NCBI GenBank assembly: GCA_014885115.2
Contig: WKLE02000521.1
Coordinates: 31,550 to 62,580 of the forward strand
Length of the DNA: 31,031 nucleotides
Direction: 5' to 3'
From: Asterionellopsis glacialis
Taxonomy: Eukaryota; Bacillariophyta; Plagiogrammaphyceae; Rhaphoneidales; Asterionellopsidaceae
Part shown: in pieces, positions 9,401 through 18,900 of the stretch
Layout of the letters: every line of letters starts with the position of its first letter
Numbering within the stretch: the first letter of the stretch is position 1
Program-made: the position numbers and the translations under genes
Notes under the pieces: generated by a model
The model's database searches: none
What the model was told of the DNA's origin: nothing
The model's input: the letters and a program-made list of their open reading frames with translations, nothing else

Positions 9401-10024
9401 GTCTTTCATGTTCCGTATGGATGCATATTATTATTGCTAGTACTAATGTACCTGGGTAGGACCGCTATCTGTGTGTATGGTACCTTTCATGATTTGGATT
9501 TGATTTCTGTCAACCCACCATGACAATTGATGTGATCATTTTATACTTTGTGAGGGGAAAAATGAGAAACAACAATCTTCCAAGCATGGTACAAATGAAT
9601 GGCAAACAAAAGACCAAAAAAGGGGAGAGTTGATTTATTGTCGTGTATTTTTACAATCGTGGTGAGTGACTCTTTGACAAAATTTGTGATTTCACGTTAT
9701 TATCTCTGTTCTGCATCTGTGTCCATGTCAAACACCAACATTGAACACAGAAGATCCACCAACATTATAAGCTACTACTAAAATGAAAGGTTTATTGCCG
9801 TCTTCTTGTCATGGTCATGATTTTGATTCTGGTTGTTGTCCGTTTTGTTGTTGTCGTCATAATATTGTACAAAATACAGAGAAGACAGGTCAAAATATTT
9901 GTGCTGCACCAAAAAATAAAGCTACAAGTGTGTTTGTACGTTGTTTTGGCCGAATGGTCAGTTTTGTTACGACCTTGCCCGAGTACAAAACCGAGGGGTC
10001 GGATTTGTAATATATTCGGCTTTT

Positions 10025-10042
10025 AGTTTTGTTAACAAAACT
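10025..10042. repeat. 18-bp perfect palindrome
   Basis: AGTTTTGTTAACAAAACT is its own reverse complement, centred on the GTTAAC between 10033 and 10034. It lies about 510 bp upstream of the dehydrogenase start. It could be a dimeric factor site or part of a small element. Confidence 0.8.
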
Positions 10043-10129
10043 GAAATTGCACTCATAACCATTTTTTTTGGCTCGGTAAGGGGGCTTTTTTTAACGACAA
10101 AATCAAAAAAGCTGTCTGTGCTCGGTGTT

Positions 10130-10276
10130 GTTTTCGTTTTTGTCGTGCGATAAGGATCGGCCTAATTGCGTGACAAAAACGGAAAACAAAACTGAACGTG
10201 TTTTGATGGACTGACAGACCGAATCAGGTTTTGCACTCGAGCCAAAAATTTCGTCCTTATCGCGAAACAAAAACAA
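10130..10276. repeat. Three-arm inverted repeat upstream of the SDR gene
   Basis: The arm at 10130-10144 (GTTTTCGTTTTTGTC) pairs with 10172-10187 (GACAAAAACGGAAAAC, one extra G). The overlapping arm at 10134-10156, ending GCGATAAGGA, pairs with 10254-10276, starting TCCTTATCGC, with about 20 of 23 positions matching. The left arm can pair with either partner. Small foldback elements or a structured promoter are both possible. Confidence 0.65.
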
Positions 10277-10550
10277 AAACACTACGAGGGATGGAAAACG
10301 TCTTGAACCAGTCAGATTACTTAACTGAAAAATCATTTTATTTTCAGCCGGTAATATTATGTGACCCTCCGATACAAAAAAAAGATCTTTTGATATCTAC
10401 ATAGGACTACACGCCAGTAGAGAATGAGAAAGCAGTAAACCAAACAACAACGTTATTGTGAAACATATTACTATCGCATTGATCATTATACATTGGGTGT
10501 AAGGAAACGATCGTCCCTGATAAACAAAAGACAAAATCTAGAGTAATAGT

Positions 10551-12170
10551 ATGTTACACAACATGAATGCAATTAAGATTAACAGATATATGCCAATGGT
10601 GCTCGTTCTTTTCTTCTCTGTCGGTGTCATTCTTGTCGATGCTGCATCATCGATCACCACTACCGTGAATAACAACAAGATGGCGTTTGTTGGATTGCAA
10701 ACAATGAGACATCATGTTCAACCAAAAAAGAAGCATGATAGTAATGATATTGGTTTCATCTCAAAACAACGGACAAGAAGTGCTATCACCACTGATAGTA
10801 TCGTATCCCTCAACATGAAACAACAACACAAAAACGAACAAACACTAGAAAAGAATAACAAGAATGATGATACATTGCCTGTTGTGCAACGGATTAACAA
10901 TTGGCTCCATGTATCACCCCAATCAACTATTGTTGAAGGTGCATATTGGAGTTTTATTTTACTTTTTATTGCACCCTTCCTGGGAGTAGTCACATTCATC
11001 AAGGATGTTTTGTATGAATCTGTCATTCACATTAGTAGTACTGATGAGAGCAACAGAAAAGACGTCACGAATGGTGATGACCCCAAAAACAACAATAATT
11101 CAAAGACTATTAATAAACAATTGGGTGTTGTCATTACGGGTTGTGATTCTGGATTTGGACAATTACTTGCCATGGAATTATCCAAACTTGATGGATATGT
11201 CATTTTTGCTACATGTTTGACTCAACAGGGGACTGAACAATATTCAAATATGGAAAAAGTATATCCCATCCAAATGGATGTTACGAATCAAGAGAGTATT
11301 GATTCAGCTGTGTCCGTTGTCCGAGCTTGGTTGTCTGATAATAATGAGAAAGATAATAGCGACGAGGCTACTACTACTACTACTATCCCCAAGAACCAAA
11401 GCAACAACAACAAATACTTGCACGCTATTGTCAATAATGCCGGATTAGGATTTCCTTCCTTGATTGACTGGCAAGATGTATCCCGGTTTGAAAAAACAAT
11501 GGATGTTAATTTCTTTGGTGTGATACGTGTGACAAAAGCATTTTTACCCATTTTCAAGAATCAATCAGCAGGCGTTGACGTGGGCACAGACTCCTCTGCA
11601 GTCCCATTACCTCCTCACTGTGGTCGTATTATCAATATGAGTTCTATAGCTGGAAAGGCAGCACCTGCAGCTGCTGCATCTTATGCGGCATCTAAATATG
11701 CTCTGGAGGCATTTACAAAATCCCTCAAGGAAGAATTGCAAGATTTTAAGATTGGTGTCGTTGCCATTAATCCATCCTTTCATGAAACGCAAATGACGGA
11801 TACCATGATTGATCAAATGACTCGAGAATGGGAACGCACTTCTCCTACAATTCGAGAAGATTATGGCGATGCATACTTTCAAGAAGTACGTGACAAATGG
11901 CAAAGTCAACAAGAATTGGTATTGTGGGACCCCATGAATGTTGTCAAGACTGTCATTACCAATCTCGATGAAAGTCAAACCAAGGTACAGGATTTACCTT
12001 TGAATGTATACATTGGAACAGATGCAAGATTTTTAATTTATCCCCTATCACTCGTCCCTACAGAGGTATCCAATGGTATTTTTCAAACGATACAGAAACT
12101 ATTTGATAGTGGCAACAACGATGGTGATAATAATGGTTCTGGAATCAAACCAAATCTCATGGTACGATGA
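10551..12170 (+). CDS. Membrane-anchored short-chain dehydrogenase/reductase (SDR9C-like)
   Basis: A single-exon frame of 539 residues, ATG at 10551 (a second Met four codons on is also possible). An ER signal peptide or anchor lies at about residues 12-31, followed by a Lys/Asn-rich linker, a hydrophobic span at about 131-152, and the catalytic domain. Cofactor motif TGCDSGFG starts near residue 195, a conserved DVT near 242, NNAG near 295, the catalytic Ser in NMSSIAG near 363, and YAASK near 378, so the Ser-Tyr-Lys set is complete. TGCDSGFG and the ATCLTQQG that follows resemble the SDR9C group (retinol/hydroxysteroid and hydroxybutyrate dehydrogenases); the substrate cannot be told. The long N-terminal extension and the Asn/Asp/Thr insert (about 263-285) are unusual. 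The gene converges with 12231-14363 and has a broken copy at 7917-8554. Confidence 0.9.
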   Translation: MLHNMNAIKINRYMPMVLVLFFSVGVILVDAASSITTTVNNNKMAFVGLQTMRHHVQPKKKHDSNDIGFISKQRTRSAITTDSIVSLNMKQQHKNEQTLEKNNKNDDTLPVVQRINNWLHVSPQSTIVEGAYWSFILLFIAPFLGVVTFIKDVLYESVIHISSTDESNRKDVTNGDDPKNNNNSKTINKQLGVVITGCDSGFGQLLAMELSKLDGYVIFATCLTQQGTEQYSNMEKVYPIQMDVTNQESIDSAVSVVRAWLSDNNEKDNSDEATTTTTIPKNQSNNNKYLHAIVNNAGLGFPSLIDWQDVSRFEKTMDVNFFGVIRVTKAFLPIFKNQSAGVDVGTDSSAVPLPPHCGRIINMSSIAGKAAPAAAASYAASKYALEAFTKSLKEELQDFKIGVVAINPSFHETQMTDTMIDQMTREWERTSPTIREDYGDAYFQEVRDKWQSQQELVLWDPMNVVKTVITNLDESQTKVQDLPLNVYIGTDARFLIYPLSLVPTEVSNGIFQTIQKLFDSGNNDGDNNGSGIKPNLMVR

Positions 12171-12230
12171 TTGATTGAACCAAAGGACATGACCAATATC
12201 TTTAGTTCAGTGCACAAATTTTGATATTCT

Positions 12231-14363
12231 TTAATTCTGAATCTTTTGGGGTGAAAAATGTAATTTAAGAAACAATTTCATCAACCAACAATGCATCATG
12301 GATACAACTCGACGTGGAGGAAGGACGGTACTGGGACTTGTACTGGTTTTGCATTCATTTGACGTGGCAATGCATGTATTGTCAGTAACTTTTTGTGTGC
12401 AGTTGTCCTGCTGCAATGTTGGTTCCGTGGGAGAGTATTTAGAGATGTTGTCTATGGGTGGGCTCTCGTTTACATCACCATTGTTATGATTCTCATCACA
12501 ATCACATTCATCGTCCATACTTGCTTTGGGTGGAAAAGAGTCAAAGGACAATAAAATTACACTATTGGATGATTCATCTTCTTGAATGTCCCATCCAATA
12601 TTTTGACAATGAGCGCATGAAAGAGTCGGAAATTCTGGTGCCAAACACCATACTTGTACTTCATCTAAGTGATGATTGGTTTTGGATTCTTCTATATTGC
12701 CATGACCTGGAACGGAAAACCTAGTAGTAGACTCGCTCATATTTGTGGCATCAGCAATGCCACGAGGAATGGAGTATGGATTGTACAAGTTATCTTCAGT
12801 AGTAGCCGCTGTAGTCGTTGTGGTTTTGCTGATACAAGTACCACTGTTAGATTTTTTGGTAAAAGGAGACATTACCTTGTCCATAATTGTTGCGTCCTTG
12901 GGTTGGAGATCTTCTTCTACTTTGTTTACAGGCAATTGATGATCATCTTCTTCCACAAGAAAATGTTCTTCTTCGATTTTCTCTAATCGGTTTGAAGCTG
13001 TACCAGTCGTACCACCCCGAGACGATGAGATACTTCGAAAGGACCCAGATTCTGATGTAATATCAGATACACTCCATGTAATTGATCGAGTTTCACCTCC
13101 CAATTGGAATTTGAACCTACGACTGTTATTAGGATTGTTCTCGTCATTGTCATCATCATCACCATGTTCATCGTTACCATCGTGCATTCGTTCAAAGTAA
13201 TTTGCACCAGAAAGTCCAATCTGACCTGCTAGGGACAATGATCGTTTGTGCTTTGGCATTGAAACTCTTGAGGATACAGTATTGCCATATTTCGAAGACT
13301 GACGTTTCAATAGTCCGTATGAAAAGATGGATACTAGAACGAAAAATAGAGATGCCATGGCAATAGCAACCTTGGCGGATGCAGATGTCGTAGTAGCAGT
13401 ACTGGAATTGGAATTGTTTGTTATAAGTCTCAGTGCCTCACTTGTTTGAGCAATAAATTCTGTCCGCTTGATACTCTCATCCAAAATAATTACGGAAGAT
13501 GAGGATGGCAATGAAGAGGAAGGCTTTGACAAGAAGGTTTGTTCGTTCAGGGTCTTCTTGATAGCATTGTAAGCTAAATGTGTTGCTGCCGTTGCTCCAC
13601 CCACAAGGTTAATCGTTGTAGATCCATCAACAAGGAAACACTCATTCGTTGCGCTCTTGACTGGTTTACATGTACCTTTTTGAAACAAAAGATGAGACGA
13701 GAGAGTATCATGTGCGCAAAGAAACAAGGCAATCAACGAGATATTTTTATGATAAACAGTTTAAGATTAGGGGAAAGGGAATTTTGGTTCAAGACGGTAA
13801 TCATTCCTGAGTAAGGTCCTCTTCGAAATGTAGAATAACATACCTGAAGATGCCAAAGTATCTGCAAAGGATGCATCTACTTGATACATTGGTCGATCAA
13901 TCGAGTCACATGCATTGAGAGATGATACAACTGCATTTTGAATTGCTCTTTGAATCCGTGTCAGGTCTGGCCTTTTACTTGCTTTAGACGTGGAAGACCC
14001 TGATGTTTCAATCAAATACACATACTTGAGTTCGAGAGTTGCTTTATATTGTTGAGATTGGATAATGTTACTACAATCTATAGTGACTAGCCAGTCATTG
14101 CTGAGAGCACGATGAATGATACCACCATCTTGAGTAGTATCAAGTTGATAATGGCGTTGATGTGATACAGCTTGTTGTGTATAATCAAAGGTGTTATCAT
14201 GATGCTTTGATGTTGTGGATGACTTCATTATAGACTTTGTGAATGGATTGCCACCCCGTAAGAAATCACATTGTCCCTCCACTAGTAAATGACAGACAAC
14301 CAGAAGGAACAGCGACAGTGGTGATCCATGGATACGCTTCATTGATTTTGATTGCACTTTCAT
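12231..14363 (-). CDS. Single-pass membrane protein, function unknown (spliced, two exons)
   Basis: Exon 1 is 14363-13844 and exon 2 is 13675-12231. The 168-nt intron starts GTATGT and ends AAAAAG; the joined frame reads ADTLASSG then TCKPVKSATNEC without a stop. The product has 654 residues. I chose ATG 14363 because it starts directly before a signal peptide (LSLFLLVVCHLLVEG); the frame is open further upstream to 14465. The lumenal domain has a conserved-looking WLVTIDC strand, YKATLELKYVYLIET, a helix IQRAIQNAVVSSLNACD and later Cys residues, an SEA-like arrangement common in diatom surface proteins (inference). One membrane helix (VAIAMASLFFVLVSIFSYGLL) is followed by a long Ser/Asp/Glu-rich tail of over 300 residues. 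The 3' end faces the dehydrogenase stop only 60 bp away, and part of this 3' end is copied at 8640-9000. Confidence 0.8.
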
Positions 14364-15713
14364 GTTGGGTATACTTGGTGTTGTTGTTTTTTTGTGTGAA
14401 AAGGGAAAACTAAAATCATGATGTTTTCCAACTTTGAAGCAAGAGAGATGGATGGAGTAGTACATCCACCAGTGCTGTACTAAATAGGACCTAATCTCTA
14501 GCCGTTCGTACTGTCTGTACTAAAGTTAGAAACTAAAAATTTGGTCGTGGTACATGTTGAAGGGTTCCTTTTGTGAGAGTCCTGTGTGTTTCAACGTTTT
14601 CTGATCTTGCACGACTGGCTTCAGTATAGAACCAGACAATTACACAAGCTTTGACTTTTTTTCAGATCTAGCGTAAAGTATGTTACCTTATGATAGTATG
14701 ATAATGGACACTTTCCTATTGAATTTCGAACCATTGCTATTATAATTGGTAGGAGTAACAAAAATGGTGGGACAACATCAGCGGGATTAGTATTTTTGAT
14801 GTGTAAGTTATTCTTGACATGATCGGACTGTGATACTCCAACATTGTCTTCAACCAAACATGGTATCCATACTCCTTTTCCGTAATTTGAGAAGAAAAAT
14901 AAGATCCATCATCTGTCTACGCATCCAACATGAGAATTTTTTGGAAGGATCTCTGTAACTAAAATAATTCAGAATAGTTACAGTATTTATTGTTGTTGTG
15001 ATAGAGAGGGATAGGGTTACAGTATTTCGTGAGAGGGTAAACCCAAGTGTTGTAAAACACTCCCTCATAACTGGATCTTCATAAACCTATCGTAAGTGAA
15101 ATAGCGGACCGTTCAAATCTTATATCACTTGCATAAGACTAAAGTTAATGGCAAATCGGCGCATCTCATTTCCGTTGAGTTTTCTGGAACGCTTCCCGTC
15201 TTTGGTATATATTCCTCATACATGAATAAATAAATCCCTTTTATATTTGATACATATTTGTATGTTTTAGCATTGCAGGCTATTTGTTTCATCGCCAATA
15301 GTAAAACACAACAAAAATTGGCCGGCCGATTGGGAGGAAAAACGCCAAGGTCCTCTCCTTGTTTTAATTTTCTTGTTGGAAAAAACTGTGTGCAGGCTAG
15401 TTGTAGGACGCTGTACTACCAACATCCCATGACTACCTGGTACATCGAGACTTCTTTCGAATCTAAATATTAGTTGCTCGTTGGTCGCACCTGTTTTGTG
15501 CCTCCAGTCCGTTGCGTGTGAAAGAGAAAAATCTCTCTCTCGTGTAACCTTCAAGCGAAACAAGACCGATCGATAAGAGAGAAAGGACTTGCAAGGCACC
15601 ATCCTATCGATATTCCAATTTTGTTTACTTTGGAATTCTGAACATTAGCATACTTTTGTGATTTTTTAAATCAATTTCTCATTCAAAATATATAAGAAAA
15701 AACAACAAAAAAG
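14364..15713. other. Intergenic, divergent promoters, no gene seen
   Basis: This spacer separates the membrane-protein gene (leftward) from the Cys-rich gene (rightward). The longest frame (15602-15267, minus) has no recognisable domain and no ATG-linked signal peptide. A TATATAAG sequence lies at about 15689-15696, only some 20 bp before the ATG of the next gene, probably too close to be its TATA box. Confidence 0.5.
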
Positions 15714-16823
15714 ATGAAATTTTCGTTTCCCTTGGCATTGGTAGCTTCCATTGCTGCCACAGGCACAATAACAACAACAGGAGCAGAAACGTTGGCAGAT
15801 ATTCCTTCATTTTTAAATCAACAGAAAGTTGAACGTCGCGTTGCTGAAGATGGTTTTTCGTACTCCTATTTGGATGATGTCTCTGGATATAGTATGCGGT
15901 ATGGTAAATGTGTTAGAGCTAAAGTACCTCAGCAGTACGATGACGACCAGGTAGAAGGCAATACATTGTTTTACGATGGCAAGTATCACGCGCAATACAA
16001 ACGATTTGCTTCCTTTTATCTCTGTCCAGACAACAACAACAACAATAAGGCCAATACCTGCAGTGCATGTGATTACAGTACTGAATATGTAATGGAGCTT
16101 GAAAAGTTCCTCGAGAGTAATGTTGCATATTTACAAAACTATTGTGATGCATGTGTCAATAATTGCAGACGTCGTTTAGGTGACAGTGAAGACGAAGAAG
16201 AGGAAGAAGAAGAAAACGAAGCTGTGGATATTCAAGTTGATTGTAACACATGTGGTGATCAATGTTCTCCCTGGATCGACTTCTACAACAATGGCAATGA
16301 TGTTGCCGATGAAGTTGATTACCTTGAATGTGCTGAAGCCTATGAAAGTGACAATGGCATTCAGTACTATTCGGCACCTCAATGTGGTCCCAATGGTGAA
16401 CTCGTCATTGGTTTGTTTTATGATGATGAATGTACTATCAAATCAGCAAGTGAATACGATTTAGGATTTCAGTATGCGACATTCCAAACCTTGGAAAACA
16501 TGTGCGAAGATTGTTCTTCTGGACAGTGCGATGAATTGTACCCCGAGACTCAACATTGTCAAAATGGATTCAATGCGAATTATGCCAATGTGGAAGACGA
16601 AGACAATGTCAAGGTCTGCAAGGCCTATAAGCAAGCCAACAAGGTCAACACATACAAGAAACGACGCAAGCATAACTTTGTACCCTTGGTCTTCTTGTCT
16701 GTCATCATTCTTGCAGCCTTCCTTGTTGGATCGTATTCTTATTACATCCGGCATTCCAGGAAAGAACCTTTGGCTAATCTTGACTATGCCATGCAAAGTG
16801 ATGATTTACCACCCGTTTCTTAG
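15714..16823 (+). CDS. Cys-rich type I membrane protein, function unknown
   Basis: A single-exon frame of 369 residues. A signal peptide (residues 1 to about 24, ending near TTTGAE) leads to a lumenal domain with many paired cysteines: CSAC, YCDACVNNC, CNTCGDQC, CEDCSSGQC, plus single ones, consistent with disulphide bonds. A short acidic run (DEEEEEEENE) sits near residues 160-170. A later segment reads CGPNGELVIGLFYDDEC. One membrane helix lies at about 322-345 (FVPLVFLSVIILAAFLVGSY), preceded by a KKRRK cluster and followed by a short cytosolic tail with YAMQSDDL. Proteins of this shape recur in diatoms without known function. Location in the endomembrane system or plasma membrane is inferred. 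Confidence 0.8.
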   Translation: MKFSFPLALVASIAATGTITTTGAETLADIPSFLNQQKVERRVAEDGFSYSYLDDVSGYSMRYGKCVRAKVPQQYDDDQVEGNTLFYDGKYHAQYKRFASFYLCPDNNNNNKANTCSACDYSTEYVMELEKFLESNVAYLQNYCDACVNNCRRRLGDSEDEEEEEEENEAVDIQVDCNTCGDQCSPWIDFYNNGNDVADEVDYLECAEAYESDNGIQYYSAPQCGPNGELVIGLFYDDECTIKSASEYDLGFQYATFQTLENMCEDCSSGQCDELYPETQHCQNGFNANYANVEDEDNVKVCKAYKQANKVNTYKKRRKHNFVPLVFLSVIILAAFLVGSYSYYIRHSRKEPLANLDYAMQSDDLPPVS

Positions 16824-17768
16824 AAACACCCAGAACATCTACAAGACGACGAATTGGTAGCATTCATTCATAATGTGTGTTTATATCTATAAGGTAAAAA
16901 AAAGGAAATGAAAATAGGAGTAAGGAACCAGGAAAAGTTAAAGTAGGGATGAAAGGAAAACCAGCAGTCGGTGCACAATACAGCCGAAGAAACATTGAGG
17001 AAGAGAGAGCGAGAGAACTAAGGACTTTCTGTTTATAGAAAGCACCCACCGTTCACCACCGCTTTCGTACAGTACATGTAATAAATTATTTTAAAACTAA
17101 AAAAGTGAATTGAAAAAAGTATACTCAAGTTCTTATTTCATGACGCATGTGCTTGTAGTAACCCTGTCATCCTGTAGAGTAACACAAGTATGGTACGGTA
17201 TAGTGAATACGAGCTGCCAAGTTCATAGTATCGAGCCCATTATTTTGCCTTCTTCTGTGACAGCCGTCCTGCTGTTGTGGGGTCTTAAGTTTTGTTTGTC
17301 TGTCTATTGATACTTTCGGTGGGAATAATAGAATCAGTCCTGTAAATGTTTAAAAATCTCTGTAGACAGCTTCGTATGAACACGGGCAACTACTCAAGAA
17401 AAAAAAAGGATAATCCTGCGAAGTAAGAATTGCAAAGTAAGAATATCTTGCGCAATACCAATACCAATACCAAGGTGTATTCTTTCAAATCGTTTTCTAG
17501 ATTGAATTAACATATATGTATATAAATTTTAAAAGTCTGTTCATGCCATGCACGTACGTGTCTTTTGCATGTGAACGAACGCAGAAAAGCGCTAACTTTT
17601 TTCTCTTCAACTCTTTACGACTTTTCTTTTGGTAATGTATCACTTTCAATTACTTTCTCTTACTATTTTCGGTTGTAATCCACTCTGTGTTTTTCTGTTC
17701 CCTCAATTTCCTTTCTTTGTTGCTCTCTCATATCGTTCTCTCTTTCTTTCATCTTCTTTTTCTAATAT
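16824..17768. other. Intergenic between convergent genes, no gene seen
   Basis: This holds the 3' flanks of the Cys-rich gene and of the acidic-protein gene. It contains a short (CAATAC)3 run at about 17453-17470 next to a direct repeat (GCRAAGTAAGAAT, near 17418 and 17432). A strongly pyrimidine-rich plus strand spans about 17580-17765, purine-rich on the transcript of the leftward gene. No supported reading frame. Confidence 0.5.
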
Positions 17769-18239
17769 TTAGGATTGAGTAGTTACTGCATTATTGGCAC
17801 TTGCAGCATTACTTTCATCCTCCGGCTTCTCCTCTTCGCCTTCGCCTTCAGCTTCTTTCTTTGTTCCCATAAGGACAGAAATAGCGTCCCTTGAATCTTC
17901 TGCTAGACCAGTGTCATTTTTTCCACTGAAAAAATCTCTTACGGCATACGACGCTTCCTGAAACCAATTGCCAACACCCTTGATTTCTTTTCTTGTTGAA
18001 TCGGAAGGATCGCCCACTACAGCATGGACAGATTTTCCAACAGACATGAGTGTATCATGAACACCCTCACTGTATCCACAATGACTTGGTCCACCTTCAT
18101 CCCACTCTTTCTCTAAATCATGAGATTCATCATCGTCATGATCTAACATTTCATCATCACTGTTTTCCTTATCGGTGTATTCATCTTCGTTCTTTTCATC
18201 CATGGGAACATCTGCTTTTGTTTCTGTAGTGGTTGCCAT
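17769..18239 (-). CDS. Acidic protein of 156 residues, function unknown
   Basis: ATG at 18239 gives 156 residues. Residues 1-50 and 125-156 are dominated by Asp/Glu with Lys and look disordered. The middle (about 51-110) is less biased: it holds GPSHCGYSEGVHDTLMSVG and later VGNWFQEASYAVRDFFSG, likely amphipathic helices. No signal peptide, membrane helix or known motif is visible. It is probably a real gene because of the clean acidic bias, the good ATG and flanks without other genes, but it could have an unseen extra exon. Confidence 0.6.
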   Translation of the reverse strand: MATTTETKADVPMDEKNEDEYTDKENSDDEMLDHDDDESHDLEKEWDEGGPSHCGYSEGVHDTLMSVGKSVHAVVGDPSDSTRKEIKGVGNWFQEASYAVRDFFSGKNDTGLAEDSRDAISVLMGTKKEAEGEGEEEKPEDESNAASANNAVTTQS

Positions 18240-18900
18240 TTTGAGCTCTAGTCAAACAAAAGTGCCTTGTATAATGAATCACAAATCTCGTCCTTGGTAG
18301 AGTCTCCTAGAGATAGAACAAGAAGACCTGTAATATCTACTGTATGATGTAGACGATAGATGATGTTACAGTTGGGGTAAGCTCTACTCCTACTTGGGTC
18401 TTTTACCAGAGAAAGAATTTACTGCAAAAACCTCTAGACAGGAAATCCAGAAAGGGTGACGGTGCGCTATCATTTTTTTTCTTTTCACTGGGCAGGTTTG
18501 GCCAAAATTTCAACCTGTCATTTTCTTAATCGGCGAACATTCGAATATTCATGCTTTATATATATATCGAAAGTTCCAATGAAATAATTATTAATGTTTA
18601 CAGTTTACCATATCGGATTGAACCTAACGGTTACGTTGGAACCTTTTTACACATGCATTATCAGATTCACAGTACAGCATGCCAAAAGTTCTCATTCGTC
18701 CATTCAAAACATGCCGATATTTCACTTACAATAGTTTTAATATAACAAAACAAGTTACACAGAAGTGTTTGTAACATCCCAGACTCTGGACAACCACAGT
18801 CATAACCCTATCCCTTAACTACCAGAGAGATTGCGTTTCTTTTTGAATACAGGTCTTAGCCTGGATTTTTATTCACCCCTTTTTCGTGGTATATTATTGT
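18240..18900. other. Intergenic, no gene seen
   Basis: The 5' flank of the acidic-protein gene, AT-rich with a TA run near 18557-18567. CpGs are present up to about 18890 and then stop, which marks the left edge of the second CpG-poor block. Confidence 0.5.

Larger units (their letters stand above)
3781..9600. other. CpG-depleted block of decayed repeats and a broken gene copy
   Basis: By eye only about 13 CG dinucleotides occur in 5.8 kb: near 4127, 5399, 6139, 6219, 6223, 6957, 8413, 8439, 9043, 9132, 9261, 9413 and 9462. That is about 2 per kb. The intact dehydrogenase gene next door (10551-12170) has about 39 in 1.6 kb, or 24 per kb. The stretch 6960-8410 has none that I could find. Inside are decayed mobile-element-like frames on the minus strand (4.0-6.8 kb) and plus strand (7.1-7.9 kb), then a broken copy of the locus at 10.1-12.6 kb. 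Methylation-driven CpG decay is the simplest explanation; it is an inference. Confidence 0.85.
9601..10550. other. Upstream region of the SDR gene, no gene seen
   Basis: CpG content returns to normal from about 9630. The first half is T/G-rich on the plus strand and the second half A/C-rich, which gives several inverted repeats (listed separately). Short frames here show no family features. The intact dehydrogenase starts at 10551, so this is its promoter region, but no defined element could be named. Confidence 0.55.

Noticed and set aside
12231..14465. Two separate minus-strand genes (12231-13736 and 13767-14465)
   Set aside because: A GTATGT donor at 13843 and an AAAAAG acceptor at 13676 join both frames exactly, and neither part makes sense alone.
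15267..15602. Minus-strand frame of 111 residues
   Set aside because: No domain, signal peptide or compositional bias like the real genes. It lies in a divergent promoter region and is probably chance.
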